From positions 1 to 21,747 of the IMG/VR virus record IMGVR_UViG_3300021375_000189: a stretch of 21,747 nt of DNA; one strand, 5' to 3'. This DNA is from a virus. The translations under genes and the position numbers were made by a program. The notes beneath the pieces are model-generated. The model saw nothing but the letters and a program-made list of their open reading frames with translations. It was not told the origin of the DNA and made no database searches. This document shows positions 15,393 to 21,626 of this stretch, one piece after another; within the stretch, counting starts at the first letter, position 1, and the number at the start of each line of letters is the position of its first letter.

Positions 15393-18091
15393 TGTCTAAG
15401 GGAGGATTTGTGACCCGCAAGGGCTCCAAGAAGGGTGCCCGCGTCAGCAGGGCCGCGCTGTCCCAAGAGGTCAAGATGAACATGGCGAAGAGCATGGGCC
15501 TCGCAGCGGTTGAGGACATGAACCCGGACGCCAAGAATCCGAACCTCCAGCCCGTGCTGGTGGACAACCCGGACATCTACGTCATCCTCGACCGACCGGA
15601 GATCATCGCGGACGAGACCGGGGACGCCGCCCGTGGGGCAGGTCCGGACGTCGTGCGCTCGATCTGCCACCGTCACGGCATCCGGGCCTGCATCGACTAC
15701 ACGGTGCGGACGCTTACCCCTAAGGACCGGGAGCCTGAGGGCTACGAGCTTGAGGCTTTCCGCCCCGAGATCGAGAAGTCCATCGACGAGTCCGGGGCCA
15801 CGGTCGTGGTCTTGGCTGGCGCCGTGGCTATCCGGTGGGGCATGGGCAAGTCGTCGCCCAAGGGCAACCTGATCGAGGCCGCGCGAGGCAGATTCTGGCC
15901 CGGCAAAGTCAACGGGCGAGAAGTCATCTTCATGGCGGCGGCCAGCCCGAAGTGGATCAGCATCGACCTCGCGGAGGCTAACGCCAAGAAGCGTTCGCCC
16001 AAGTCGGCCCTGCCCTGGGGAGTCACCGAGCGAACCAAGGCGCTGGGCCGTGACTTCCGGCGAGCCACCATGCTCGCACGAAGGCACGCTCAGGCGTCCC
16101 CGAGGAAGCCTCTGGACGCTCGGGATCTGCTGGATGAGGTCGAGGTCCTGACTGAGCCCGCGTCGATCCTGACCGCTCTCAGGGCCATTAGAAGCCAAGC
16201 CCCCGAGCGGCTGGCTTTCGACCTCGAAACCACCGCCCTGCGCCCCTACGGGGCGGGTGCCCGGATCAGCACGTTCGCTCTCTCCATCGAGGGCCGGACC
16301 GTGAGCTTCCCCTGGATGCACGCCGAGGTAGGTTTCTCCTCCAAGGACAGGCACGAGATCGGGCACGAGATCAAGGCCCTACTGACCGAGTGCCCGCTCG
16401 TGATCGCCCACAACGCGGTCTTCGAGTGTGAGTGGACGGGTAACCACTTCGGCCTAGATTGGCTACAGTCGATCAACATCGACTGCACGATGAACCGAGC
16501 CTACATCCTCGACGAGCGCCGGGGCGGGCTGTCACTTGACCTGACGTTCTTCGAGGCTTCAGGCGTCGGGCTCAAGGCCCTCTCTCCTGACGTTGATGTG
16601 CGCTTCGTCGAGGTGTCTCCCCTGAAGCCGCTGCTCCGGTACGGCGGCCTAGATACTGCGGCAACCCTGCGGCTCTGGGAGTCCCAAGAGCGCCGCCTAC
16701 GGCAGCGAGACCTGCAAGACGCCGCCGAGCTACAGCGCCGCCGACTGATCCCCGCGGCCATCTGCCAGCTTCAGGGCTTCAACATCGACCAAGTCGGGGT
16801 TCGCCGCCAGAAGTTCGAGGCTGAGGGGTCGCTCGAGATCATCCACCTCGAGGTCAGCAAGCACCCGCTGGCTATCGCCTACGCTCAGAACAACGGAGCG
16901 TTCAACCCCGGTTCCGACGCCCAGCTTGTACACATCTTGGAGTCCCTGGGCCGAGAGGAATACAAGGTCGAGCAGCGGGACGGCTCCATCAAGAACTCGG
17001 TGGACCGCGAGGTTCTACAGCAGATCGTTGCCGCAGGTGGGCAGGGCGCTAGTCTGTGCGAGCAGATCCTAGAGTACCGGGACATCGCCAAGCGACTGTC
17101 TACCTTCGTGGCGCCCTACGACGCCTCCAGCGAGGGCTCGATTATCTGGCCCGACGGGAAGGTCCACGGCCAGTTTAACGTGGCGTTCACGGCCTCCGGT
17201 CGCTGGTCCTCCAATGGGCCGAACCTCCAGAATCTCCCGGCCCGTACCGAGGGTGGCAAGAAGGTTCGAGGACTGTTCACGCCGCCTCCGGGCCACGTTG
17301 TGGTCGCCTCGGACTACGCATCCCTAGAAGCGCGAGTGATCGCAATGTGCTCCCAAGACGAGGTCTGGGTACGCATGGTCAAGGAGGGCTACGACGCTCA
17401 CGGAGAGTGGGCAGAGATCGCCGCCCGCAAGTCCCCTCACGCTTTCCGATCCAAGATCGGTGCCGACGATTGGGACTCGGCGACCAAGTCGCAGCGCAAG
17501 GAGTACCGCGCGATCATCAAGAACGCACTGGTCTTCCCCGCATTCTTCGGCGCTGGAGCGTTCTCCATCGCCCGCAACCTGAACATGGACCAGAAGGATT
17601 GCGATGCCATCTTCGAGCAGTTCTGGGACACCTTCGCAGGGGTCAAGGCGTGGCAGGAGAACCTCATCCACCAGTACAAGGAGCAGGGCTACACCTCCTG
17701 CCTGACCGGGCGCCGTCGCTACGGGCCGCTCAAGACGCTCTCCATGGTCCTGAACACCCCGGTCCAGGGAACGGCTGCCGACCTCATGAGCGAGGCTCTG
17801 GCGAACCTCTGCGCCTTGGCTAACGACACCAATCGCCCCTACCTGCGCCCTTACATGACCATCCACGACGAGGCGGTTTTCTGCGTCCCCGAGGAGCACC
17901 TCGACTCCGCTGTCATGGACATCTCCAAGACGATGGGTAAGCCTTGGGGCGAGTTTCAGAACGTGCCTCTCCAGATCGAGACCGAGGTTGGTCCCTCGTT
18001 CGGCGACCTCGAACTGTTCTCAATCGTGGACTGCCCCGCCTACGGGGACGCCCCGGTCCATAAGAAAGTTTACTGGAAGTCTGATGCTTGA
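15392..18091 (+). CDS. Family A DNA polymerase with 3'-5' exonuclease and UDG-like N-terminus
   Basis: An 899-residue replicative polymerase; the start ATG overlaps the clamp stop and is preceded by a good GGAGGGA, so 15392 is the start. Residues about 60-190 resemble the uracil-DNA-glycosylase superfamily fold in degenerate form (ILDRPEIIADETGDAARG, then YTVRTLTPKDREPEG, VVVLAGAVAIRWGMG, and ASPKW where HPS is usual). Exonuclease motifs: FDLETT near 276 (Exo I), HNAVFE near 339 (Exo II, Glu where Asp is usual), YGGLD near 416 (Exo III). Polymerase motifs: A at SDYASLEAR near 639, B at KNALVFPAFFGAG near 709, C at HDEAV near 824. The FFG instead of YG and a Phe at the position matching E. coli 762 (counted back from FG) are notable. 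Pol A calls are firm; the UDG-like part is tentative. Confidence 0.93.
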   Translation: MSKGGFVTRKGSKKGARVSRAALSQEVKMNMAKSMGLAAVEDMNPDAKNPNLQPVLVDNPDIYVILDRPEIIADETGDAARGAGPDVVRSICHRHGIRACIDYTVRTLTPKDREPEGYELEAFRPEIEKSIDESGATVVVLAGAVAIRWGMGKSSPKGNLIEAARGRFWPGKVNGREVIFMAAASPKWISIDLAEANAKKRSPKSALPWGVTERTKALGRDFRRATMLARRHAQASPRKPLDARDLLDEVEVLTEPASILTALRAIRSQAPERLAFDLETTALRPYGAGARISTFALSIEGRTVSFPWMHAEVGFSSKDRHEIGHEIKALLTECPLVIAHNAVFECEWTGNHFGLDWLQSINIDCTMNRAYILDERRGGLSLDLTFFEASGVGLKALSPDVDVRFVEVSPLKPLLRYGGLDTAATLRLWESQERRLRQRDLQDAAELQRRRLIPAAICQLQGFNIDQVGVRRQKFEAEGSLEIIHLEVSKHPLAIAYAQNNGAFNPGSDAQLVHILESLGREEYKVEQRDGSIKNSVDREVLQQIVAAGGQGASLCEQILEYRDIAKRLSTFVAPYDASSEGSIIWPDGKVHGQFNVAFTASGRWSSNGPNLQNLPARTEGGKKVRGLFTPPPGHVVVASDYASLEARVIAMCSQDEVWVRMVKEGYDAHGEWAEIAARKSPHAFRSKIGADDWDSATKSQRKEYRAIIKNALVFPAFFGAGAFSIARNLNMDQKDCDAIFEQFWDTFAGVKAWQENLIHQYKEQGYTSCLTGRRRYGPLKTLSMVLNTPVQGTAADLMSEALANLCALANDTNRPYLRPYMTIHDEAVFCVPEEHLDSAVMDISKTMGKPWGEFQNVPLQIETEVGPSFGDLELFSIVDCPAYGDAPVHKKVYWKSDA

Positions 18092-18185
18092 TAAGTTTCT
18101 TGCTAGCGATGGGTTCCTGTACTTAGGCATCGCGACCACACTGTGGTTGCGCTGGAGATATGTGGAGCGCGACACCCCGTGCTGA
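18084..18185 (+). CDS. Tiny membrane protein, 33 residues
   Basis: ATG at 18084 overlaps the last codons of the polymerase gene, with GGAAG a few bases before it. The product is MLDKFLASDG, then one predicted membrane segment (FLYLGIATTLWLRW), then a charged tail RYVERDTPC. The overlap, ribosome site and membrane segment make it a plausible real gene despite its size. Its role is unknown; phage mini-proteins of this form can be lysis or membrane modulators, but nothing here shows it. A repeat region begins immediately after its stop. Confidence 0.4.
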   Translation: MLDKFLASDGFLYLGIATTLWLRWRYVERDTPC

Positions 18186-18265
18186 TCCCCCGGCTTTCCG
18201 ATCCCCAGTAAAAATAGGGGCATATGCCGCTCCCCCGGCTTTCCGACTTTCCATAAAAATAGGGG
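18186..18265 (+). repeat. Tandem 35-base direct repeats, period 45
   Basis: Two copies start at 18186 and 18231. Each begins TCCCCCGGCTTTCCGA (identical in both), has a seven-base variable middle, and ends TAAAAATAGGGG (identical in both). The last six bases of copy 2 (TAGGGG) pair with CCCCTA at 18271-18276 across an AGAAG loop. In copy 1 an inner CCCC (18203-18206) can pair with its GGGG. The block lies between two very small membrane-protein genes and may be an operator, iteron-like site, or paired RNA hairpins. Confidence 0.8.
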
Positions 18266-18283
18266 AGAAGCCCCTACATCCAG

Positions 18284-18496
18284 ATGATCGACAACATTTA
18301 CCGACCCTCGCCGCCGATTGGAAATCGACCTTCAATTGCTCTGTTCTTTTTGAAGTCCCTACGCGCCGCCCTGCTTCTGATCACCACTTTGCTCTTGCTG
18401 CCATTCTTGGCGCTGGTACTCTTCCTAGTGGTGTGCTGCGCCTACGCCGATGATGCCATCGAGGGGAAAATGGAAAACCCTCAAGATGATGGTTGA
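18284..18496 (+). CDS. Small hydrophobic membrane protein, 70 residues
   Basis: About 17 polar residues (MIDNIYRPSPPIGNRPS) precede a long hydrophobic stretch, with IALFFL, a short KSLRA break, then ALLLITTLLLLPFLALVLF and LVVCCAYA, and an acidic tail DDAIEGKMENPQDDG. That fits one long or two short membrane segments, with a polar C-terminus. Such a product could be a holin-like or spanin-related lysis protein, but no lysin is visible in the window, so this stays a guess. The ATG follows the 18186-18265 repeats; no clear Shine-Dalgarno. The stop overlaps the -35 box of the next promoter. Part of its coding DNA (18316-18350) is similar to the non-coding DNA at 21541-21575. Confidence 0.45.
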   Translation: MIDNIYRPSPPIGNRPSIALFFLKSLRAALLLITTLLLLPFLALVLFLVVCCAYADDAIEGKMENPQDDG

Positions 18497-18521
18497 CTTC
18501 GCCCGATAGGCGTGATAAGGT
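18493..18521 (+). promoter_or_regulatory. Sigma-70-type promoter with start codon next to it
   Basis: TTGACT (18493-18498), exactly 17 bases, then TAAGGT (18516-18521) with a TGA before it (extended -10). Seven bases (AATCCCC) separate the box from the ATG at 18529, and there is no Shine-Dalgarno, so a leaderless message is expected. Confidence 0.6.
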
Positions 18522-18528
18522 AATCCCC

Positions 18529-19053
18529 ATGAACATCTTCGCCACCAGCAAGGACCCCAAGATCGCCGCGTTCGACCACTGTGACAAGCACGCAACTAAA
18601 ATGCTGCTCGAAACAGCCCAGCTTCTCTGCACCGCCCACCACCTTGAGGGCGAGGCGAGCGACATCCCGAACATCTACCGGGTCACCCACAAGAATCACC
18701 CGAGCGCCGTCTGGGTGCGCTCCTCCCGCGCCAACTACCTCTGGGCCTACGACCTCTTCGTCGCCCTGTGCTCCGAGTTCCGGGTCCGCTTCGGTAAGAT
18801 CCACCTCACGGACGACAAGCTCCGCGTCAGCCTGATGCGCGTGCCGCGCAACATCACCGACCGGGACCTGACGCCCCCGCCCGCGTGCTGCCCCGAGGAG
18901 TTCCACGTTCACGCCGAAGGCGAGTGGCCCACCGAGACCTACAAGCTGTACCTCTCTCGCGGCAAGGACTGGATCACCTACGACTCCTGGCGCCGCCGCA
19001 CCGGCCCGCCCGCTTGGTACGGCCAACTGGAAAATAAATCCTGTGCTATTTGA
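18529..19053 (+). CDS. Conserved phage protein of unknown function
   Basis: A 174-residue protein beginning MNIFATSKDPKIAAFDHCDK, then HATKMLLETAQLLCTAHH, HPSAVWVRSSRANYLWAYD, a FGKIHLTDDKLR strand region, and a C-terminal WRRRTGPPAW. I remember a widespread phage family with this beginning (M-N-I-F ... A-A ... C-D-K-H ... K-M ... E-x-A-Q-x-L-x-T-A-H) found in cyanophages and other tailed phages; it has no agreed function, although some database labels call it a DNA glycosylase-like protein. Conserved His, Cys and Trp residues suggest an enzyme or metal site, but that is inference. A TTG at 18493 is in frame but coincides with the -35 box, so the ATG at 18529 is preferred. The next gene, a lipoprotein, follows after about 76 bases. 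Confidence 0.65.
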   Translation: MNIFATSKDPKIAAFDHCDKHATKMLLETAQLLCTAHHLEGEASDIPNIYRVTHKNHPSAVWVRSSRANYLWAYDLFVALCSEFRVRFGKIHLTDDKLRVSLMRVPRNITDRDLTPPPACCPEEFHVHAEGEWPTETYKLYLSRGKDWITYDSWRRRTGPPAWYGQLENKSCAI

Positions 19054-19129
19054 CCCGCATCCTCTGTGCTACCCGGATATTGTTTCGCGGCCTCTCAAGT
19101 CGGAGAGCGCCGCGACCGATAACAATATC

Positions 19130-19669
19130 ATGAAGCACCACAACCATGAGGCCGACGCCTCCCCCTTCACCATGCTTGCCGCCACCATCCTCCTCTTCGT
19201 AGCATTCGTTGCTATCTGCTCCGGCTGCACCAGCGGCTCTTCCTCCACCCCGGTCGAGTCTGACCCGCCGCCCTGCTACCGAGCAGACGAGCCCAACGAC
19301 TCCTTCGAAACTCCGAACGTCATCGTTCCCGAGGCGTCCCGCTTCCTGATCGAGGGTAACATCCACCACCTTGACCTCGACTGCATGGTCCTGACGGGCG
19401 AGAATGGCGTGCCCTTCGGAGAGAAGATCGTGGACATCTCGTGGGACTACGCAGCCGGGTGGGACATGGAGGTGTCCGTATCTTGGGAGCGCAGCGACGG
19501 CGTGGCGTTCCCCCTGTGGGGAGCTTGGGATCAGTGGGCGACGGGAAACCTCTCCACCACTGTGACGGTGCCCGCTGAGGCTCGCCGCCTACGCCTGAGC
19601 ATCGGCCAGCGAACGCTCAACACCCCGCCTGACGAAACCCGCTACACCATCACCGTCGAGACCTTCTGA
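19130..19669 (+). CDS. Predicted lipoprotein with PPC-like beta domain
   Basis: A 179-residue exported protein. Residues 1-14 are polar and histidine-rich, 15-30 form a hydrophobic core (MLAATILLFVAFVAIC), and Cys33 in C-S-G-C could be the lipidated residue, although a Cys at -3 is an imperfect lipobox. The typical TSGSSS linker follows. The rest (DEPNDSFETPNVIVPEASRF, then EGNIHHLDLDCMVLTG, ending TRYTITVETF) matches the pattern of the small beta-sandwich found in bacterial pre-peptidase C-terminal (PPC) domains: E-P-N-D-S-F ... G-x-I ... D-x-D. It probably sits in the cell envelope of the infected host, where phage lipoproteins can block superinfection, or it is a host-derived cargo gene; neither is shown. 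A GTG at 19043 is an alternative start but would bury the signal peptide in a long N-terminus. Confidence 0.6.
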   Translation: MKHHNHEADASPFTMLAATILLFVAFVAICSGCTSGSSSTPVESDPPPCYRADEPNDSFETPNVIVPEASRFLIEGNIHHLDLDCMVLTGENGVPFGEKIVDISWDYAAGWDMEVSVSWERSDGVAFPLWGAWDQWATGNLSTTVTVPAEARRLRLSIGQRTLNTPPDETRYTITVETF

Positions 19670-19676
19670 TAAAGAT

Positions 19677-19704
19677 CCGGGTTTCCTGTTCTAGGGAGAC
19701 CCGG
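19677..19704. other. Hairpin between lipoprotein and clamp-loader genes
   Basis: CCGGGTTTCC (19677-19686) pairs with GGGA-G-ACCCGG (19694-19704, one bulged G) across a seven-base loop. There is no T run, so termination would be weak. The 3' arm overlaps the CGGCTTCCG part of the promoter-like element at 19702, so the hairpin may also modulate it. Confidence 0.4.
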
Positions 19705-19716
19705 CTTCCGTATCAT
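19702..19716 (+). promoter_or_regulatory. Promoter-like element before the clamp-loader gene
   Basis: CGGCTTCCG (19702-19710) and TATCAT (19711-19716), then AGCTTT and the ATG at 19723. Same layout and distance as at 12295 and 14301. No Shine-Dalgarno and no strong -35 are seen. Confidence 0.55.
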
Positions 19717-19722
19717 AGCTTT

Positions 19723-20637
19723 ATGAGCCTTCTCACCAAATATCGACCGAGCAGTTGGAAGCAGGTTGCCGGGGATGTGTACTCGATCCTCGCTATCAAG
19801 AACGCTGCGGAGAAGAATGACGTCCGATCCTTCCTCGTCTGGGGACCCAGCGGCGTTGGTAAGACGACTGTGGCCCGGCTGATCGCCGACTCCCGCAACG
19901 TCGAGTCCCAAGACCTCGTCGAGTTCGACGCCGCGTCCCGTTCGGGAGTCGGCGATGTCCGCGACCTGATCGAGCTTACCCGGACCCGAGGCTTCAACGG
20001 CAAGGGCTCCCGCTGCATCATCCTCGACGAGTGTCACAGGCTCTCCGTCCAGGCGTGGGATGCACTTCTGAAGACCATTGAGGACGCCCCGGACTGGGTC
20101 ACGTTCGTCTTCTGCACGACGGCCCCCGAGAAGGTGCCCGCGACCGTGAAGACCCGCTGCGCCAGTTTCGAGTTGCCGCCGCTCGACCGGGATGAGATGG
20201 GGCGGCTGCTCCGCCATGTCTGCGACTCCGAAGGTATCCAGATCACGGGAAAGGTCGCAGCCGCACTAGTAGGCAAGGGCTACGGCTCTCCCCGCGCCAT
20301 GCTGGCCGCACTAGCTGCGCTCCCCGAGGCCGACGAGCAGTATCAACTTCAAACGCTCGACACCTTCGTCACCAAGTCCACAGAGGCCATCGAGGTCGCC
20401 AAGGCTCTGGTGTCAGGCAAGTCCGAGAAGGTCTGCCTGAAGCTCCTCTCAGCAATCGACCTGAAGAAGACCAGCGCGGAGTCTATCCGGCAGATCGTGC
20501 TCCGCTACGCCTCCGCTGCTGCCCTCAAAGGCAACGCTAAGGCGGTCAATGTGCTGGCCGCCTTCAAGAACCCGTACCCCGTGGGGGACTACCCCACGGC
20601 TCACCTGATCGTAAGCATCTCTGATGCTTGCCTCTAA
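19723..20637 (+). CDS. Clamp-loader ATPase, DnaX / gp44-like
   Basis: A 304-residue AAA+ protein. It begins SLLTKYRPSSWKQVAGD, typical of DnaX and T4 gp44-type subunits. Walker A is GPSGVGKTT (near 41-49), Walker B is CIILDECH (near 97-104), sensor 1 lies in FVFCTTAPEKVP followed by VKTRC (arginine-finger region, usual S-R-C), and sensor 2 is GSPRAML (near 187). A helical C-terminal collar domain follows. The four-cysteine zinc module present in bacterial DnaX is absent, as in phage loaders. With the clamp-like protein at 14322 it would open and load the ring using ATP. A second, smaller loader subunit (gp62-like) is not recognised here. Preceded by a -10-like box six bases from the ATG, and followed 14 bases later by the GroES-like gene. 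Confidence 0.9.
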   Translation: MSLLTKYRPSSWKQVAGDVYSILAIKNAAEKNDVRSFLVWGPSGVGKTTVARLIADSRNVESQDLVEFDAASRSGVGDVRDLIELTRTRGFNGKGSRCIILDECHRLSVQAWDALLKTIEDAPDWVTFVFCTTAPEKVPATVKTRCASFELPPLDRDEMGRLLRHVCDSEGIQITGKVAAALVGKGYGSPRAMLAALAALPEADEQYQLQTLDTFVTKSTEAIEVAKALVSGKSEKVCLKLLSAIDLKKTSAESIRQIVLRYASAAALKGNAKAVNVLAAFKNPYPVGDYPTAHLIVSISDACL

Positions 20638-20651
20638 CCCCTTCTATAGCT

Positions 20652-20966
20652 ATGAAGTTCACTAACTCCTCTATCCAGCCCTCTGCGGGCTACTACTTCG
20701 TCAAGGGCCCGTTCGTGCCCGAGCAGACCGAGGGCGGTCTGCACCTTCCCAAGATGACCGGGCCGGACGGCAAGCCCCTGCCGTCTTCCACAACTGATTC
20801 CGTCACCGCCGAGATCATCGCGGTCGGTTCCCGCCACGACGGCAAGCCGCCGGAGTGGGCAGCCGGTGACCGGGTTCTCCTCTCTATCCTACCGCACGGT
20901 ATCGAGAACGATGGGGTTGAGGTTGCGTTCATCCAACACAACAACGTGCTCGCGAGGATCTCATGA
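20652..20966 (+). CDS. GroES-like co-chaperonin
   Basis: A 104-residue protein with the layout of GroES/Cpn10: a first strand (IQPSAGYYFVKGP), a mobile-loop equivalent EQTEGGLHLP (residues 24-33, with G-G-hydrophobic, compare GGI in GroES), then TAEIIAVGSRHDGK, AAGDRVLLSILPHG, and the final VAFIQHNNVLARIS, the counterpart of the ending that carries the I-L-A-V-I motif. It is slightly longer than bacterial GroES (about 97). It would cap the host GroEL ring to fold phage proteins, as T4 gp31 does for the capsid protein; that parallel is from family knowledge. Start ATG 20652, with TATAGCT immediately before; an in-frame TTG at 20628 overlaps the previous gene and is less likely. ATGA overlap with the next gene. 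Confidence 0.85.
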   Translation: MKFTNSSIQPSAGYYFVKGPFVPEQTEGGLHLPKMTGPDGKPLPSSTTDSVTAEIIAVGSRHDGKPPEWAAGDRVLLSILPHGIENDGVEVAFIQHNNVLARIS

Positions 20967-21538
20967 TTACCGCCGAAGCTGTCAACCCCAGCACCAGCAT
21001 CAAGGATCTGGCCGAGGTCTTCGCCTCTACTGCCGTGTTTCCCGAAAAGGTGGCCTTCACCTACCTGCAAGCCGGGATCATCGCTGAACTTGGCGAGGCG
21101 CTGAATTCCGCCAAGAAGGTTATCCGAGGGGACGCGGATCTAAAGGAGTACCTCCCCAGGATCATCGACGAGTACGGCGATGTGGTCTGGTATGCGGTCA
21201 GCCTTTGCTCTTGGGCGAACGTCCTTGACGACTCCACTACGCTGTACGACTGCGAGCGCGAGGCCGACGCCTACGCTGGCTTCCTGGCTACCGGGGAGGG
21301 CCAGATCGACGATCAGTTCTTCGTCGATGGGCTTATCGAGATGTCGAAAGACCTGATTAGCGCAACTGAAGAGTGGAACGGCTCGCAGACCCTTCGCGTC
21401 CTCGCGGAGATGGGAGTCCACCTCACCCACTTCTACGGCAGGGATGCTGGCCTTTCGATTGTTTCGCGGAAGGTTTCCGAGAAGCTAGCGGCTCGCAAGG
21501 AGCGCGGCGTGCTCAAAGGCGACGGCGATAACCGATGA
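20963..21538 (+). CDS. MazG-like nucleotide pyrophosphohydrolase
   Basis: A 191-residue protein. The N-terminal 90 residues show the all-alpha NTP pyrophosphatase core: E42-x-x-E45 in AELGEAL and E70-x-x-D73 in DEYGDVVWY, the metal-binding E-x-x-E / E-x-x-D pair. The C-terminal end (VSRKVSEKLAARKERG and GDGDNR) matches the tail of many phage MazG-like proteins, where a K-L-x-x-R motif precedes G-D-G-D-N-R. These enzymes hydrolyse (d)NTPs to monophosphates and pyrophosphate, cleaning or rebalancing nucleotide pools during infection. It overlaps the GroES-like stop by four bases (ATGA) and has GAGG five bases upstream, so it is co-translated. After its TGA the same frame stays open for 37 codons to TAG at 21650, without clear evidence for readthrough. 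Confidence 0.85.
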   Translation: MITAEAVNPSTSIKDLAEVFASTAVFPEKVAFTYLQAGIIAELGEALNSAKKVIRGDADLKEYLPRIIDEYGDVVWYAVSLCSWANVLDDSTTLYDCEREADAYAGFLATGEGQIDDQFFVDGLIEMSKDLISATEEWNGSQTLRVLAEMGVHLTHFYGRDAGLSIVSRKVSEKLAARKERGVLKGDGDNR

Positions 21539-21542
21539 TGGA

Positions 21543-21619
21543 TTGAAAATCCGAACCTGAAAGTTCTGTTCTTTTCGGCCCGTAACGCGGCTCCCCGGAT
21601 TTTCAAGTCCGAGAACAGA
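21543..21619 (+). ncRNA. Candidate structured RNA with interlocked inverted repeats
   Basis: Between mazG and the next gene. TTGAAAATCCG (21543-21553) is perfectly complementary to CGGATTTTCAA (21596-21606), 11 bp. TCTGTTCT (21565-21572), inside that loop, is perfectly complementary to AGAACAGA (21612-21619), outside it. The order A-B-A'-B' is that of a pseudoknot, or of two mutually exclusive folds. A strong hairpin terminator follows eight bases later. No known RNA family is recognised. It could be an untranslated 3' element of the mazG message, a small RNA, or a protein-binding site. Confidence 0.4.
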
Positions 21620-21626
21620 CCTCCTC

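Noticed and set aside
15056-16366. A 436-codon reverse-strand open frame under clamp and polymerase
   Set aside because: Shadow of two clear forward genes; product has no recognisable domain.
18209-18256. Tandem repeats at 18186-18265 as two promoters
   Set aside because: TTTCCG and AAAAAT are only nine bases apart, far from the 16-18 needed for -35 and -10 boxes.
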